Shown here: one piece after another, positions 18,113 through 25,603 of the stretch
Numbering within the stretch: position 1 is the stretch's first letter
Layout of the letters: the number at the start of each line of letters is the position of its first letter
The notes under the pieces: model-generated
What the model was told of the DNA's origin: nothing
Database searches by the model: none
What the model saw: the letters and a program-made list of their open reading frames with translations, nothing else
Source of the DNA: Neorhizobium populisoli
GTDB lineage: Bacteria; Pseudomonadota; Alphaproteobacteria; Rhizobiales; Rhizobiaceae
NCBI RefSeq assembly: GCF_019430945.1
Contig: NZ_JAHYCB010000010.1
Coordinates: forward strand, 1 to 64,000
Direction: 5' to 3'
DNA length: 64,000 nt
Position numbers and translations under genes: made by a program

Positions 18113-19510
18113 TCAGGCGGTCTGGTTGGCCGTCCGCATGAAGCTGATGGTAGCGAACCATAGAACCACGCCAAGGCCGAGAAGGCAGGCAGCGATCAGA
18201 TACTGCACCGGATCGCGGCCGGTCCATGGGCCGGCAAGGAAGGTGCAGGAGATCGCACCGAGCACCGGCAGGATTGTCGGCGTGCGAAAATGCTTGTGCT
18301 CGACCTTGTCCTTGCGCAGCACCAGCACGGCCACGTTGACGATGGCGAAGACGCAGAGCAGAAGCAGAGCCGTGGTGCCGCCAAGTGCGGGTACGCCACC
18401 TGCAAACAGGATCAGGCCCACTGCCAGAAGCGAGGTGAAGCCGATCGCGATATAGGGCGTGCGGCGGCCGGAATGCACCTTGCCGAGCACGTCAGGCAAC
18501 ACGCCTTCGCGGCTCATGCCGTAGATCAGCCGGCTTGCCATCATCATGTTGATCAGCGCCGAATTGGCGACGGCGAACATGGTGATGACCGCGAATACGC
18601 CGATCGGGAAGCCCGGTGCGCCAGCCTGCACGACCTTGAGAAGCGGCGTTTCCCCCTGGCCGAGCTCGTTGGCGGGTACAAGCGTGATAGCGGAGATCGC
18701 CACCAGGACGTAGATCACGCCGGTGATCCCAAGGCCGGCGAGCAGCACTTTCGGGAACATGCGGCTTGGGTTCTTGCATTCCTCCGCCATGTTGACCGAA
18801 TCTTCGAAGCCGACCATCGCGAAAAAGGCGAGGGTGGTCGCCGCGATGACGGGCCAGAAGACGCCCGTGCCTTCCGGCGCCGCGAAGGTCCAGGCACGCG
18901 ATACGTCACCCTGGCCGCCGGCGATGGCCCAGAAGCCGATGCCGATGATGATCAGCAAGCCGGTCAGTTCGACTACGGTCAAAAGCACGTTCATCTTGAC
19001 GCTTTCGCCGACGCCTCGAAAGTTGATGGCGGCAACCAGCGCGATGAAACCGACCGCGATCAGAGGCACGCCCCAGGTGCCAAGCTCAAGGCCAAGGGAG
19101 GCGGAGAAGTTCGATGCGAAGGCGCGCGACGCGGTGGCCGCCGAGGTGATGCCGGACGACATGACCGCAAAGGCGACGAGGAACGTGACGAAGTGGATGC
19201 CGAAGGCTTTGTGTGTGTAGAGTGCGGCACCCGCGGCACGCGGGTATTTTGTGACAAGTTCCAAATAGCTGAAGGCTGTCAGCAGCGCGACGACGAAGGC
19301 GATCAGGAACGGTAGCCAGACGACCCCGCCGACCTGCGCCGCAACCTGCCCCGTCAGGGCATAGATGCCCGTACCGAGAATATCTCCGACGATAAACAGC
19401 AGCAGCAATCCAGGTCCCATGACCCGGTGGAGTTCCGTATCCTGTTCTCCCGATGCTGCACCCTCTGCGAGGCCCTGTCCCTTACCCTGGCCAATCTCCG
19501 GCTTTTGCAT
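18113..19510 (-). CDS. APC-family amino-acid permease
   Basis: A 465-residue permease when started at the ATG at 19510 (MQKPEIGQGKGQ). The frame stays open to 19645, but the extra part is basic and not membrane-like. About twelve hydrophobic segments are present, with the unwound first helix GDILGTGIYALTGQVA characteristic of the amino acid-polyamine-organocation superfamily. FFAMVGFEDSVNMAEE in helix 6 is another landmark. It imports an amino acid or amine across the inner membrane by proton symport or exchange. It is divergent from the phospholipid methyltransferase gene with a palindrome in the shared gap. Confidence 0.87.
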   Translation of the reverse strand: MQKPEIGQGKGQGLAEGAASGEQDTELHRVMGPGLLLLFIVGDILGTGIYALTGQVAAQVGGVVWLPFLIAFVVALLTAFSYLELVTKYPRAAGAALYTHKAFGIHFVTFLVAFAVMSSGITSAATASRAFASNFSASLGLELGTWGVPLIAVGFIALVAAINFRGVGESVKMNVLLTVVELTGLLIIIGIGFWAIAGGQGDVSRAWTFAAPEGTGVFWPVIAATTLAFFAMVGFEDSVNMAEECKNPSRMFPKVLLAGLGITGVIYVLVAISAITLVPANELGQGETPLLKVVQAGAPGFPIGVFAVITMFAVANSALINMMMASRLIYGMSREGVLPDVLGKVHSGRRTPYIAIGFTSLLAVGLILFAGGVPALGGTTALLLLCVFAIVNVAVLVLRKDKVEHKHFRTPTILPVLGAISCTFLAGPWTGRDPVQYLIAACLLGLGVVLWFATISFMRTANQTA

Positions 19511-19629
19511 GAAATCTCCTCCTGCAGCGATTTTGCGCTTTGCATCAATGGGAACAAACGCCGGTTGTTCCCGTTCGGGATCACGCTTTTTTGTGGATTT
19601 CCGTCGAATTAGATTTCTGGATGATCTTG

Positions 19630-19655
19630 CACTTGGTGCAAACATTCACCAAGTG
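19630..19655. promoter_or_regulatory. Perfect palindrome between permease and methyltransferase genes
   Basis: CACTTGGTG-CAAACATT-CACCAAGTG is a perfect 9-bp inverted repeat with an 8-base spacer. It lies 120 bp upstream of the permease start and 148 bp upstream of the methyltransferase start. Symmetry and location suggest an operator for a dimeric repressor; which regulator binds is unknown. Confidence 0.55.
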
Positions 19656-19802
19656 TGGGATTGCGACGCCCTAGAACATGGCGATCGCGGTAAAAACGCC
19701 ATCTTTTTGAAGCGGAGATCGGGAATGCCTTGGAATTGCCACGCAGCGTGTGAAGGTCGGCGCGATACTCGATCGAATTTTCAAACCGGTGAGTCTCTTA
19801 CC

Positions 19803-20468
19803 ATGAGAACTGATGCCGCCTTCTCCGACTTCGTGCATTTCTTCCGTTCCTGGATCAGCAATCCTTTGCGGGTGGCATCGGTGACGCCGTCCGGCGAATC
19901 GCTTGCGCGGCTGATCACCAAAGAGATTTCGCCGATGGACGGTCCAGTGATCGAGCTCGGGCCAGGCACGGGCGTCTTCACCCGGGCGCTCCTGGCCCGC
20001 GGCGTGGCGCCGTCCGATCTGACGCTGATCGAATACGGTCCCGAATTCGTGCCTGGTTTGCAGCGCCGGTTTCCGGAAGCGCGAATTCTGCAGATGGACG
20101 CGGCAAAACTTGCCCAGGCTCATCTTTTCGACGGCGACGAAGTCGGCGCCGTCATCAGCGGCCTTCCGCTCCTGTCCATGTCGCCGCGCAAGGTGACCGC
20201 GATCCTTGGCGGCGCTTTCGCCTATATCCGGCAGGGTGGCGCCTTCTACCAGTTCACCTACGGCCCGCGTTGCCCGGTGCCGCGGCCTATCCTCGATCGG
20301 CTTGGCCTCAAGGCCGTCCATATCGGCCATACGGTTCGCAACCTGCCGCCGGCTGCCGTCTATCGCATTTCACGCCGCAAGCCGCTGGAGCTGGTGCGGG
20401 AGCGTTCCCGGGAGCGTAGTGAAGCGGAAGCCGTCGTTCTGCCGGGCAACGACAATTCCGCCCATTGA
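19803..20468 (+). CDS. pmtA: Phospholipid N-methyltransferase-like SAM methyltransferase
   Basis: A 221-residue class I methyltransferase, started at the ATG at 19803 (MRTDAAFSDFVHFF). The SAM-binding motif I is VIELGPGTGVFTRALLARG near residue 44, followed by LTLIEYGPEF. The N-terminal FFRSWISNPLRVASVTPS, an amphipathic segment before the fold, is characteristic of the Rhodobacter-type PmtA family, which methylates phosphatidylethanolamine toward phosphatidylcholine at the membrane. Rhizobia often have several PmtA-like proteins, so substrate identity here is inferred. A TetR gene follows after 13 bp, probably in the same transcript. Confidence 0.72.
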   Translation: MRTDAAFSDFVHFFRSWISNPLRVASVTPSGESLARLITKEISPMDGPVIELGPGTGVFTRALLARGVAPSDLTLIEYGPEFVPGLQRRFPEARILQMDAAKLAQAHLFDGDEVGAVISGLPLLSMSPRKVTAILGGAFAYIRQGGAFYQFTYGPRCPVPRPILDRLGLKAVHIGHTVRNLPPAAVYRISRRKPLELVRERSRERSEAEAVVLPGNDNSAH

Positions 20469-20481
20469 GCCTTTCGACCGC

Positions 20482-21108
20482 ATGAACAAAGCAACCGAGA
20501 GCGATACCGAAGGCCGGCGCGAGCGAAAGCGCCGGGAGACGCGGGAGCGTATCCAGCAGGCAGCGATGGGCCTTTTCCTCGAGCGCGGCTTCGACGCGAC
20601 GACGGTCGATGAGATCGCCGAGCGTGCCGATGTCTCCAAGCGCAGTTTCTTCGACTATTTCCCGACCAAGGAAGAAGTCGTTTTTGCCTGGCAGGATCGG
20701 TTTGCCGATCATCTGATGGAGGCGATCGCATCAAGGCCGGCGGAAGAACCTGCAGTGAAGGCGGTTCAGCACGGACTTGTCAGTGCTCTTGTCTCCGCAA
20801 CGGATGAACGATCACTGGCCCTTACGGAACTCGTTCGCAACACGCCGGCGCTTCGTGCGCGCGATCATCTGAAATATGCCAAGCTTGAGGCCAAACTGAC
20901 TGAAGGTTTGAAGGCCCGCGCCAAAGGGGCAGCGGAGGAACAGCGCATGCGCCTGCTCGCGGCGATCGTCATGGGCGCTTTGCGGGTCGGTGGGGAGAGA
21001 TGGAACGAGCAGCCGCCCGGTGCCTCGCTGGAGGAGTTCGCTCACCACTTCTTTGCCGATTTCTGGGTGACGCTCGCCGCTTTCGGGGAAGAGGGCTCGA
21101 AAGCCTGA
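20482..21108 (+). CDS. TetR-family transcriptional regulator
   Basis: A 208-residue TetR regulator, started at the ATG at 20482 (MNKATESDTEGRRERKR). The helix-turn-helix spans about residues 22-66 (GFDATTVDEIAERADVSKRS, then FFDYFPTKEEV), preceded by a basic arm. The C-terminal ligand-binding part is helical. It follows the phospholipid methyltransferase gene by 13 bp, so it may control that operon or the palindrome at 19630-19655. The ligand is unknown. Confidence 0.9.
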   Translation: MNKATESDTEGRRERKRRETRERIQQAAMGLFLERGFDATTVDEIAERADVSKRSFFDYFPTKEEVVFAWQDRFADHLMEAIASRPAEEPAVKAVQHGLVSALVSATDERSLALTELVRNTPALRARDHLKYAKLEAKLTEGLKARAKGAAEEQRMRLLAAIVMGALRVGGERWNEQPPGASLEEFAHHFFADFWVTLAAFGEEGSKA

Positions 21109-21109
21109 T

Positions 21110-21547
21110 TTAGACGATACTGAGGGTCGCGGCGGCCAGTACCAGGTAACGCACCGACTTGCCGATAAAGACGAGGGTGAGGAAGATCCACAGCGGTTCG
21201 CGCAGCACGCCGGCCGCGACCGTTACCGCGTCGCCACCGATCGGCAGCCAGCTCAAAAGCAGCGACCATTTTCCATATTTCCGGTACCAGGCCTGCGCTT
21301 TTTCAAGCTTGTCCGGCTTGACGGGAAACCAGCTTTTTTCGCGAAACTGTTCGATGCCGCGGCCGAGCGCCCAGTTGACGACAGCCCCCAGCGTATTGCC
21401 CACCGATGCGACGAGCAGTAACCCGGTGAGCGAATACCGGTCGCTGAGGATCAGCCCGACGAGGATTGCTTCCGACTGCATCGGAAAGATCGTCGCGGCG
21501 ATGAAGGCGGCGGAGAAGAGCCCCGCATAGGCGGCAAGGTCGAGCAT
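21110..21547 (-). CDS. YqaA-family membrane protein (SNARE-associated/DedA-like)
   Basis: A 145-codon gene when started at the ATG at 21547 (MLDLAAYAGLF). It has about four hydrophobic segments and the family blocks GNTLGAVVNWALGR and LLLSWLPIGGDAVTVAAG, which mark the YqaA subgroup of DedA/SNARE-associated membrane proteins. DedA relatives are now linked to lipid-carrier flipping and membrane homeostasis; the role of YqaA is not established. It is convergent with the TetR gene, whose stop is at 21108, and downstream of secDF, from which a strong terminator separates it. Confidence 0.82.
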   Translation of the reverse strand: MLDLAAYAGLFSAAFIAATIFPMQSEAILVGLILSDRYSLTGLLLVASVGNTLGAVVNWALGRGIEQFREKSWFPVKPDKLEKAQAWYRKYGKWSLLLSWLPIGGDAVTVAAGVLREPLWIFLTLVFIGKSVRYLVLAAATLSIV

Positions 21548-21572
21548 GCGGTTCCAGCTGCAAATGGACATG

Positions 21573-21599
21573 AAAAAGGGCGGATCGAAATCCGCCCTT
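21573..21599 (-). terminator. Rho-independent terminator after secDF
   Basis: On the minus strand, AAGGGCGGAT-TTCG-ATCCGCCCTT forms a perfect 10-bp stem with a UUCG-type tetraloop, followed by TTTC. It begins 22 bases after the secDF stop codon and lies before the YqaA start. This is a textbook intrinsic terminator. Confidence 0.85.
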
Positions 21600-21621
21600 G
21601 TCTGCTTTTCCGAAATCTCGA

Positions 21622-24144
21622 TCAGGCCTTGGTGGCGTTGCCGACGTCTTCGGCAGTCGTTTCCACCTTCTTGGCGTGGCGTTTGCGCCAGTCGCCGAGG
21701 AAGAGAAGGATCGGGGCCGCGATGAAGACGGACGATGCGCCGGCGACGAGGATACCGAAGGCCATCGGTACCGCGAAGCTTTCCACCGCGCTGCCGCCCC
21801 AGATCGCCATCGGCAGAAGCGACAGGAAGGCGGTGGCGTTGGTGTAGAGGCTTCGGGCCAGCGTTTCGTTGATCGACTTGTCGATCAGCTCGCGCAGCGG
21901 CATCGACTTATAGAGACGCATGTTTTCACGCATGCGGTCGTAGACGACGACCTTGTCGTTGACCGAGTAGCCGACCATGGTCAGCACCGCCGCAATGGCA
22001 GTCAGGTTGAAGTCGAGCCCGGTAATGGCGAAGAAGCCCACCAGCTTGGTGACGTCGAGGACAAGGGTGACGATGGCACCCACCGCGAACGGCCATTCGA
22101 ACCGAACCCAGATGTAGATCAGCATCGCGACGCTGGCGATGAAGACCGACAGGAAGCCGGCAATCGCAAGTTCGCCGGAGACCTTCGGACCGATGACGTC
22201 GGTACCCTGGACGACGGCGGTGGAATCGATCTTGGTGACCTCGTCCTTGAGCTTGGTGACGGCAACGGTCTGTGCCTCTTCGCCGCCTTCCTGACGCTGG
22301 GCGCGGACCAGGATGGTGTTCGGATCGCCGAAGGACTGCAGGGTGATTTCGCCGAGGTCGAGCGTGTTCAGGCCCTCGCGGAACTTGCCGAGATCGGCAG
22401 GCCCTTGCGTTTTGACCGTCATCTGGATGCCGCCGCGGAAGTCGACGCCGTAGTTCAGGCCGGGATGGAAGAACAGCACCACGGACGCCAGCGACAGGAT
22501 GCCGGAGACGGCGACGCCGAAGAAACGCGCCTTCATGAAGTGGATGTGCTTGTCGTAGACGTTGAACGGGATCAACGGCTTGATGTTCAGCGACTTCAGC
22601 TTCCAGCGGCGGGTGATGGCGATCATCGTGACACGCACGAAGGCAACCGACGTGAACATCGAGATGATCAGGCCGAGCGCCATGGTGACGGCGAAGCCGC
22701 GTACCGGACCGGAGCCGAAGTAGAAGAGGATGGCGGCGGCGATCAGGGCGGTGACGTTACCGTCGACGATGGTCGAATAGGCGCGGTTGAAGCCGACATC
22801 GATGGCGGCGTAGACGCCGCGACCCTTGCGAGTTTCTTCGCGGATACGCTCGTTGATCAGAACGTTCGCGTCGACGGCAAGACCGATGCCGAGAACGATA
22901 CCGGCAATACCCGGCAGCGTCAGGGTCGCACCGACCAGTGTCAGAGCGGAGAAGGTCAGGACGGTGTGGATCAGCAGGGCGACGTTCGCCAGGATGCCCC
23001 ACGTGCCGTAAAGCAGCAGGATGAAGACGGCGACGAGGACGAAGCCCACGAGGCCGGAATAGAGGCCCATCTGGATCGCGTCGGAACCGAGGTCGGCGCC
23101 GACGGTGCGTTCTTCGATGACGGTGAGTTTGGCCGGCAGGGCGCCGGCGCGCAGCAATGCGGAAAGCGTATTGGCTTCGGACACCGAGAAGCCGCCGGAA
23201 ATCTGGCCCGAACCGCCGGTGATCGGCGTACGGATGACCGGGGCGCTCAGCACCTTGTTGTCGAGGACGATCGCAAACGGGCGGCCGACATTCTGCTGGG
23301 TAATCTGCGCGAAGCGGGCAGCACCGGCCGAATCGAAGCGGAAGTTGACGACCGGTTCGTTGGTCTGCTGGTCGAAGGCGGCGCGGGCGTCCGTCAGGCG
23401 GTCGCCGGAGAGTTCGACGCGGTCGAGAACCGGGTACTGGTTACCACCACGATCATCAGGCAGCATAGTGACGCCGGGTTCGCCCTGGTTGCCGAGCAGG
23501 TGGAAGCTCATCTTGGCGGTCGAGCCGAGAAGCTGGCGAAGACGGGTCGGGTCCTGTTCGCCCGGAAGCTGGACGAGGACGCGGTCGGAGCCGATGCGCT
23601 GGATCGTCGGTTCGGCAACGCCGACCTGGTCAACACGCTGGCGGATGATTTCCAGCGACTGTTCGACGGCGCCGGTAATATGGGAATTGATGCCGGCTTC
23701 TGTCTGGGCGATCGAGATCGTGTTGTCGGACGGCGTCGTGATGTTCAGATCACTGCCGCCGATCGTCGTGCCGCTGTTGACCGGGTTGGACAACGTCCGG
23801 AGTTCGGTTACCGCTGCATCACGCTGGGCGGCATCGCGGAGCGCGACCGTGACCGTATCGCCGCTACGGCGAATGGCCGTGGTGACGATATTCTTGTCGC
23901 GCAGGACGCGGCGGGATTCCTGCAACAGGCTCTGGACGCGCTCGTTGATCAGGTCGGGACGGTCGACTTCCAGCACAAGATGCGAACCGCCGCGCAGGTC
24001 GAGGCCGAGCGAGACGCGGCTATGCGGCAGCCAGGTGGGGAGGCGGTCGAGCGTCGACTGCGAAACGACGTTCGGCAGCGCCACCAGAAAGCCGAGGAAG
24101 ATGATGACGAGATAGGTCGTCACCAGCCACGGGGAGTTTCTCAT
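21622..24144 (-). CDS. secDF: Protein translocase SecDF (fused SecD and SecF)
   Basis: An 840-residue fusion. The SecD half starts with MRNSPWLVTTYLVIIFLGFL and contains the conserved SLGLDLRGGSHLVLEVD, the P1 periplasmic domain, and a membrane bundle with GIGLAVDANVLINERIREE. The SecF half begins near FDFRGG-type sequence (NYGVDFRGGIQMTVK) and ends with TMVGYSVNDKVVVYDRMREN. SecDF uses the proton gradient to pull exported proteins from the Sec channel. The frame is open upstream to 24282, but the ATG at 24144 begins directly with helix 1. The SecD-SecF fusion is common in rhizobia. Confidence 0.96.
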   Translation of the reverse strand: MRNSPWLVTTYLVIIFLGFLVALPNVVSQSTLDRLPTWLPHSRVSLGLDLRGGSHLVLEVDRPDLINERVQSLLQESRRVLRDKNIVTTAIRRSGDTVTVALRDAAQRDAAVTELRTLSNPVNSGTTIGGSDLNITTPSDNTISIAQTEAGINSHITGAVEQSLEIIRQRVDQVGVAEPTIQRIGSDRVLVQLPGEQDPTRLRQLLGSTAKMSFHLLGNQGEPGVTMLPDDRGGNQYPVLDRVELSGDRLTDARAAFDQQTNEPVVNFRFDSAGAARFAQITQQNVGRPFAIVLDNKVLSAPVIRTPITGGSGQISGGFSVSEANTLSALLRAGALPAKLTVIEERTVGADLGSDAIQMGLYSGLVGFVLVAVFILLLYGTWGILANVALLIHTVLTFSALTLVGATLTLPGIAGIVLGIGLAVDANVLINERIREETRKGRGVYAAIDVGFNRAYSTIVDGNVTALIAAAILFYFGSGPVRGFAVTMALGLIISMFTSVAFVRVTMIAITRRWKLKSLNIKPLIPFNVYDKHIHFMKARFFGVAVSGILSLASVVLFFHPGLNYGVDFRGGIQMTVKTQGPADLGKFREGLNTLDLGEITLQSFGDPNTILVRAQRQEGGEEAQTVAVTKLKDEVTKIDSTAVVQGTDVIGPKVSGELAIAGFLSVFIASVAMLIYIWVRFEWPFAVGAIVTLVLDVTKLVGFFAITGLDFNLTAIAAVLTMVGYSVNDKVVVYDRMRENMRLYKSMPLRELIDKSINETLARSLYTNATAFLSLLPMAIWGGSAVESFAVPMAFGILVAGASSVFIAAPILLFLGDWRKRHAKKVETTAEDVGNATKA

Positions 24145-24239
24145 ATTTCTAATCCTGCTGAGCCCGTGGCGCGCGCGAGGCGATCGGCATGGGCGGAATT
24201 TAGGTCTTGGATATGCGAGCGCTGCGAAGCGCGATCGTC

Positions 24240-24668
24240 TCAGGCCTGTTGCGGCGGAGCGCGGGGCAGCGAAGCCGGCCAAAAGGTCAGGGCAGGGCGC
24301 GCTGCCGATAGAGCCGGCGCGACGGTCGACGACAGAAGCGGGAATTCGATTTCCGTGAAATGCGGAACGAGGGCGCCGCCGCCGTGGGCGGCATGGGTGC
24401 CGGTTGAATCCTTGCGGTCGGCGGCTGCGAGCGCCCTGAGCGGTTCACGCTTGGTGAGTTTCGGTGTTTCCGAGCCGCTATCCGCCGCCTGGACGCCGCG
24501 CGGGAACTGCACGTCGCGGACGACGCCGGAGAGCAGGCCGAAGATCGCGGTGAGGAAGAGTGCGGCCGCAAGCACGGACCAGCGCGATACGAGGCCATCC
24601 TCGTCGCGCTCGCGTCTCATCCGCCTTGCCTGCGGAAATTCCGCCATCCGCCACCAGCTCCGGAGCAT
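24240..24668 (-). CDS. Hypothetical single-pass membrane protein
   Basis: A 142-residue frame with a basic N-terminus (RMRRERDEDG), one hydrophobic segment near residues 30-48 (WSVLAAALFLTAIFGLLSG) and a Pro/Ala-rich C-terminal part. Alternative starts exist at 24647 and 24620. I do not recognise a family. It lies 95 bp upstream of secDF on the same strand. The clear membrane segment favours a real gene, but low-complexity composition keeps confidence modest. Confidence 0.5.
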   Translation of the reverse strand: MLRSWWRMAEFPQARRMRRERDEDGLVSRWSVLAAALFLTAIFGLLSGVVRDVQFPRGVQAADSGSETPKLTKREPLRALAAADRKDSTGTHAAHGGGALVPHFTEIEFPLLSSTVAPALSAARPALTFWPASLPRAPPQQA

Positions 24669-24788
24669 TGAAAATCCGAAATTTTACACTTCGGAAAGGA
24701 ATGCCGCCTTCTAAAGGAGACCGTCAGGTCGGTCAATCGTCAGTTACGGCTCCAGTTAATCGGCAGCGTAAACGCCGATTGCGGCGGA

Positions 24789-25316
24789 TCACTTGTGGAT
24801 CGGGTCCTTCCAGAGAACGTTTTCCGGCTTTTCCACCGGCTCGATATCGAGGTTGACGACGACCGGATCCTGGCCGGAACGGACAAGCACGCATTCGAGC
24901 GTCTCGTCACGGCTGGCGTTGATTTCCTGATGCGGCACGTAAGGCGGCACGAAGATGAAATCGCCCGGACCGGCTTCCGCGACGAATTCCAGATTATCGC
25001 CCCAGCGCATGCGCGCCTTGCCCTTGACCACGTAGATGATGCTTTCGAGATCGCCGTGGTGATGCGCGCCAGTCTTGGCATTGGCGTGAATCGTCACCGT
25101 GCCGGCCCAGATCTTCTCGGCTCCGGCGCGGGCATGGCTGATGGCAGTAGCCCGGTTCATGCCGGGCGTCTGTGCCGTATTCGGATCCAGCGAATTGCCG
25201 GGAATGACCTTGACGCCGTGCTCGCGCCAATCGACCGGCTGATGGTGACCGTCATGGTCATGATCTCCATGGTCGTGACCATGCGGATGAGAATGATCGT
25301 CGTGACTATGGCTCAA
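24789..25316 (-). CDS. Cupin protein with His/Asp-rich N-terminus
   Basis: A 175-residue single-domain cupin. Cupin motif 1 is in KTGAHHHGDLESIIYVVKG, with metal-binding His residues and Glu. Motif 2 is in GDFIFVPPYVPHQEINAS, with Pro and His. The first 26 residues are dominated by His and Asp (SHSHDDHSHPHGHDHGDHDH), a stretch typical of Zn or Ni binding and absent from most cupins of this type. The function is unknown; related small cupins are isomerases, dioxygenases or metal-dependent sensors. It stands alone, bounded upstream by an intergenic repeat. Confidence 0.82.
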   Translation of the reverse strand: MSHSHDDHSHPHGHDHGDHDHDGHHQPVDWREHGVKVIPGNSLDPNTAQTPGMNRATAISHARAGAEKIWAGTVTIHANAKTGAHHHGDLESIIYVVKGKARMRWGDNLEFVAEAGPGDFIFVPPYVPHQEINASRDETLECVLVRSGQDPVVVNLDIEPVEKPENVLWKDPIHK

Positions 25317-25332
25317 GGATCTGTTTCCATTC

Positions 25333-25434
25333 CTAGAGCAGCTTCGCTTTTCTTCGAATCGCGAAACAGCTCTAATTCCTTGTTTTACGCAATTCCGGAT
25401 GCAAAACCGCTTCGCACTTTTGCTGGAATTACTC
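25333..25434. repeat. Rhizobial-type dispersed intergenic repeat
   Basis: The stretch begins CTAGAGCAG and runs through TTCGAATCGCGAAACAGCTC, then TTTTACGCAATTCCGG, GCAAAACCGCTTCGCACTTT and TGCTGGAATT. This modular order (AGAGC box, GCGAAA-GCTCT box, ACGCAATTCCGG box, AAAACCGCTTC box) is one I recognise from the dispersed intergenic mosaic repeats of Rhizobium and Agrobacterium genomes. Only one copy is in this window, so repetition itself cannot be shown here. Confidence 0.6.
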
Positions 25435-25473
25435 GATGACGGGGCTCACCAACTCTTGCGAGTGGGGGTCCGC

Positions 25474-25507
25474 GAGCCCCTAACCGACATCATGTCGGCT
25501 GGGGCTC
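25474..25507. repeat. Two-stem palindromic hairpin in intergenic region
   Basis: The outer stem GAGCCCC (25474-25480) pairs with GGGGCTC (25501-25507). The inner stem CCGACAT (25484-25490) pairs with ATGTCGG (25492-25498). GGGGCTCAC also occurs as a direct repeat at 25441-25449 and 25501-25509. It sits upstream of the cupin gene and downstream of the molybdenum hydroxylase operon, so it could act as a terminator or be part of a repeat family. Confidence 0.55.
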
Positions 25508-25603
25508 ACGTACCTTTGCTTTGGGCGCATGTTCAACGGGACCGTCACAAAAGTCAAAGACTTGGTGACGAAAAACTGAGCGCCGTCCCATAGCGGAACA
25601 GGC

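Noticed and set aside
21598..24714. 1038-codon plus-strand open frame
   Set aside because: It lies antisense to secDF, whose protein shows the SecD and SecF signatures. The plus-strand product is a charged low-complexity sequence without domains, a GC-rich shadow frame.
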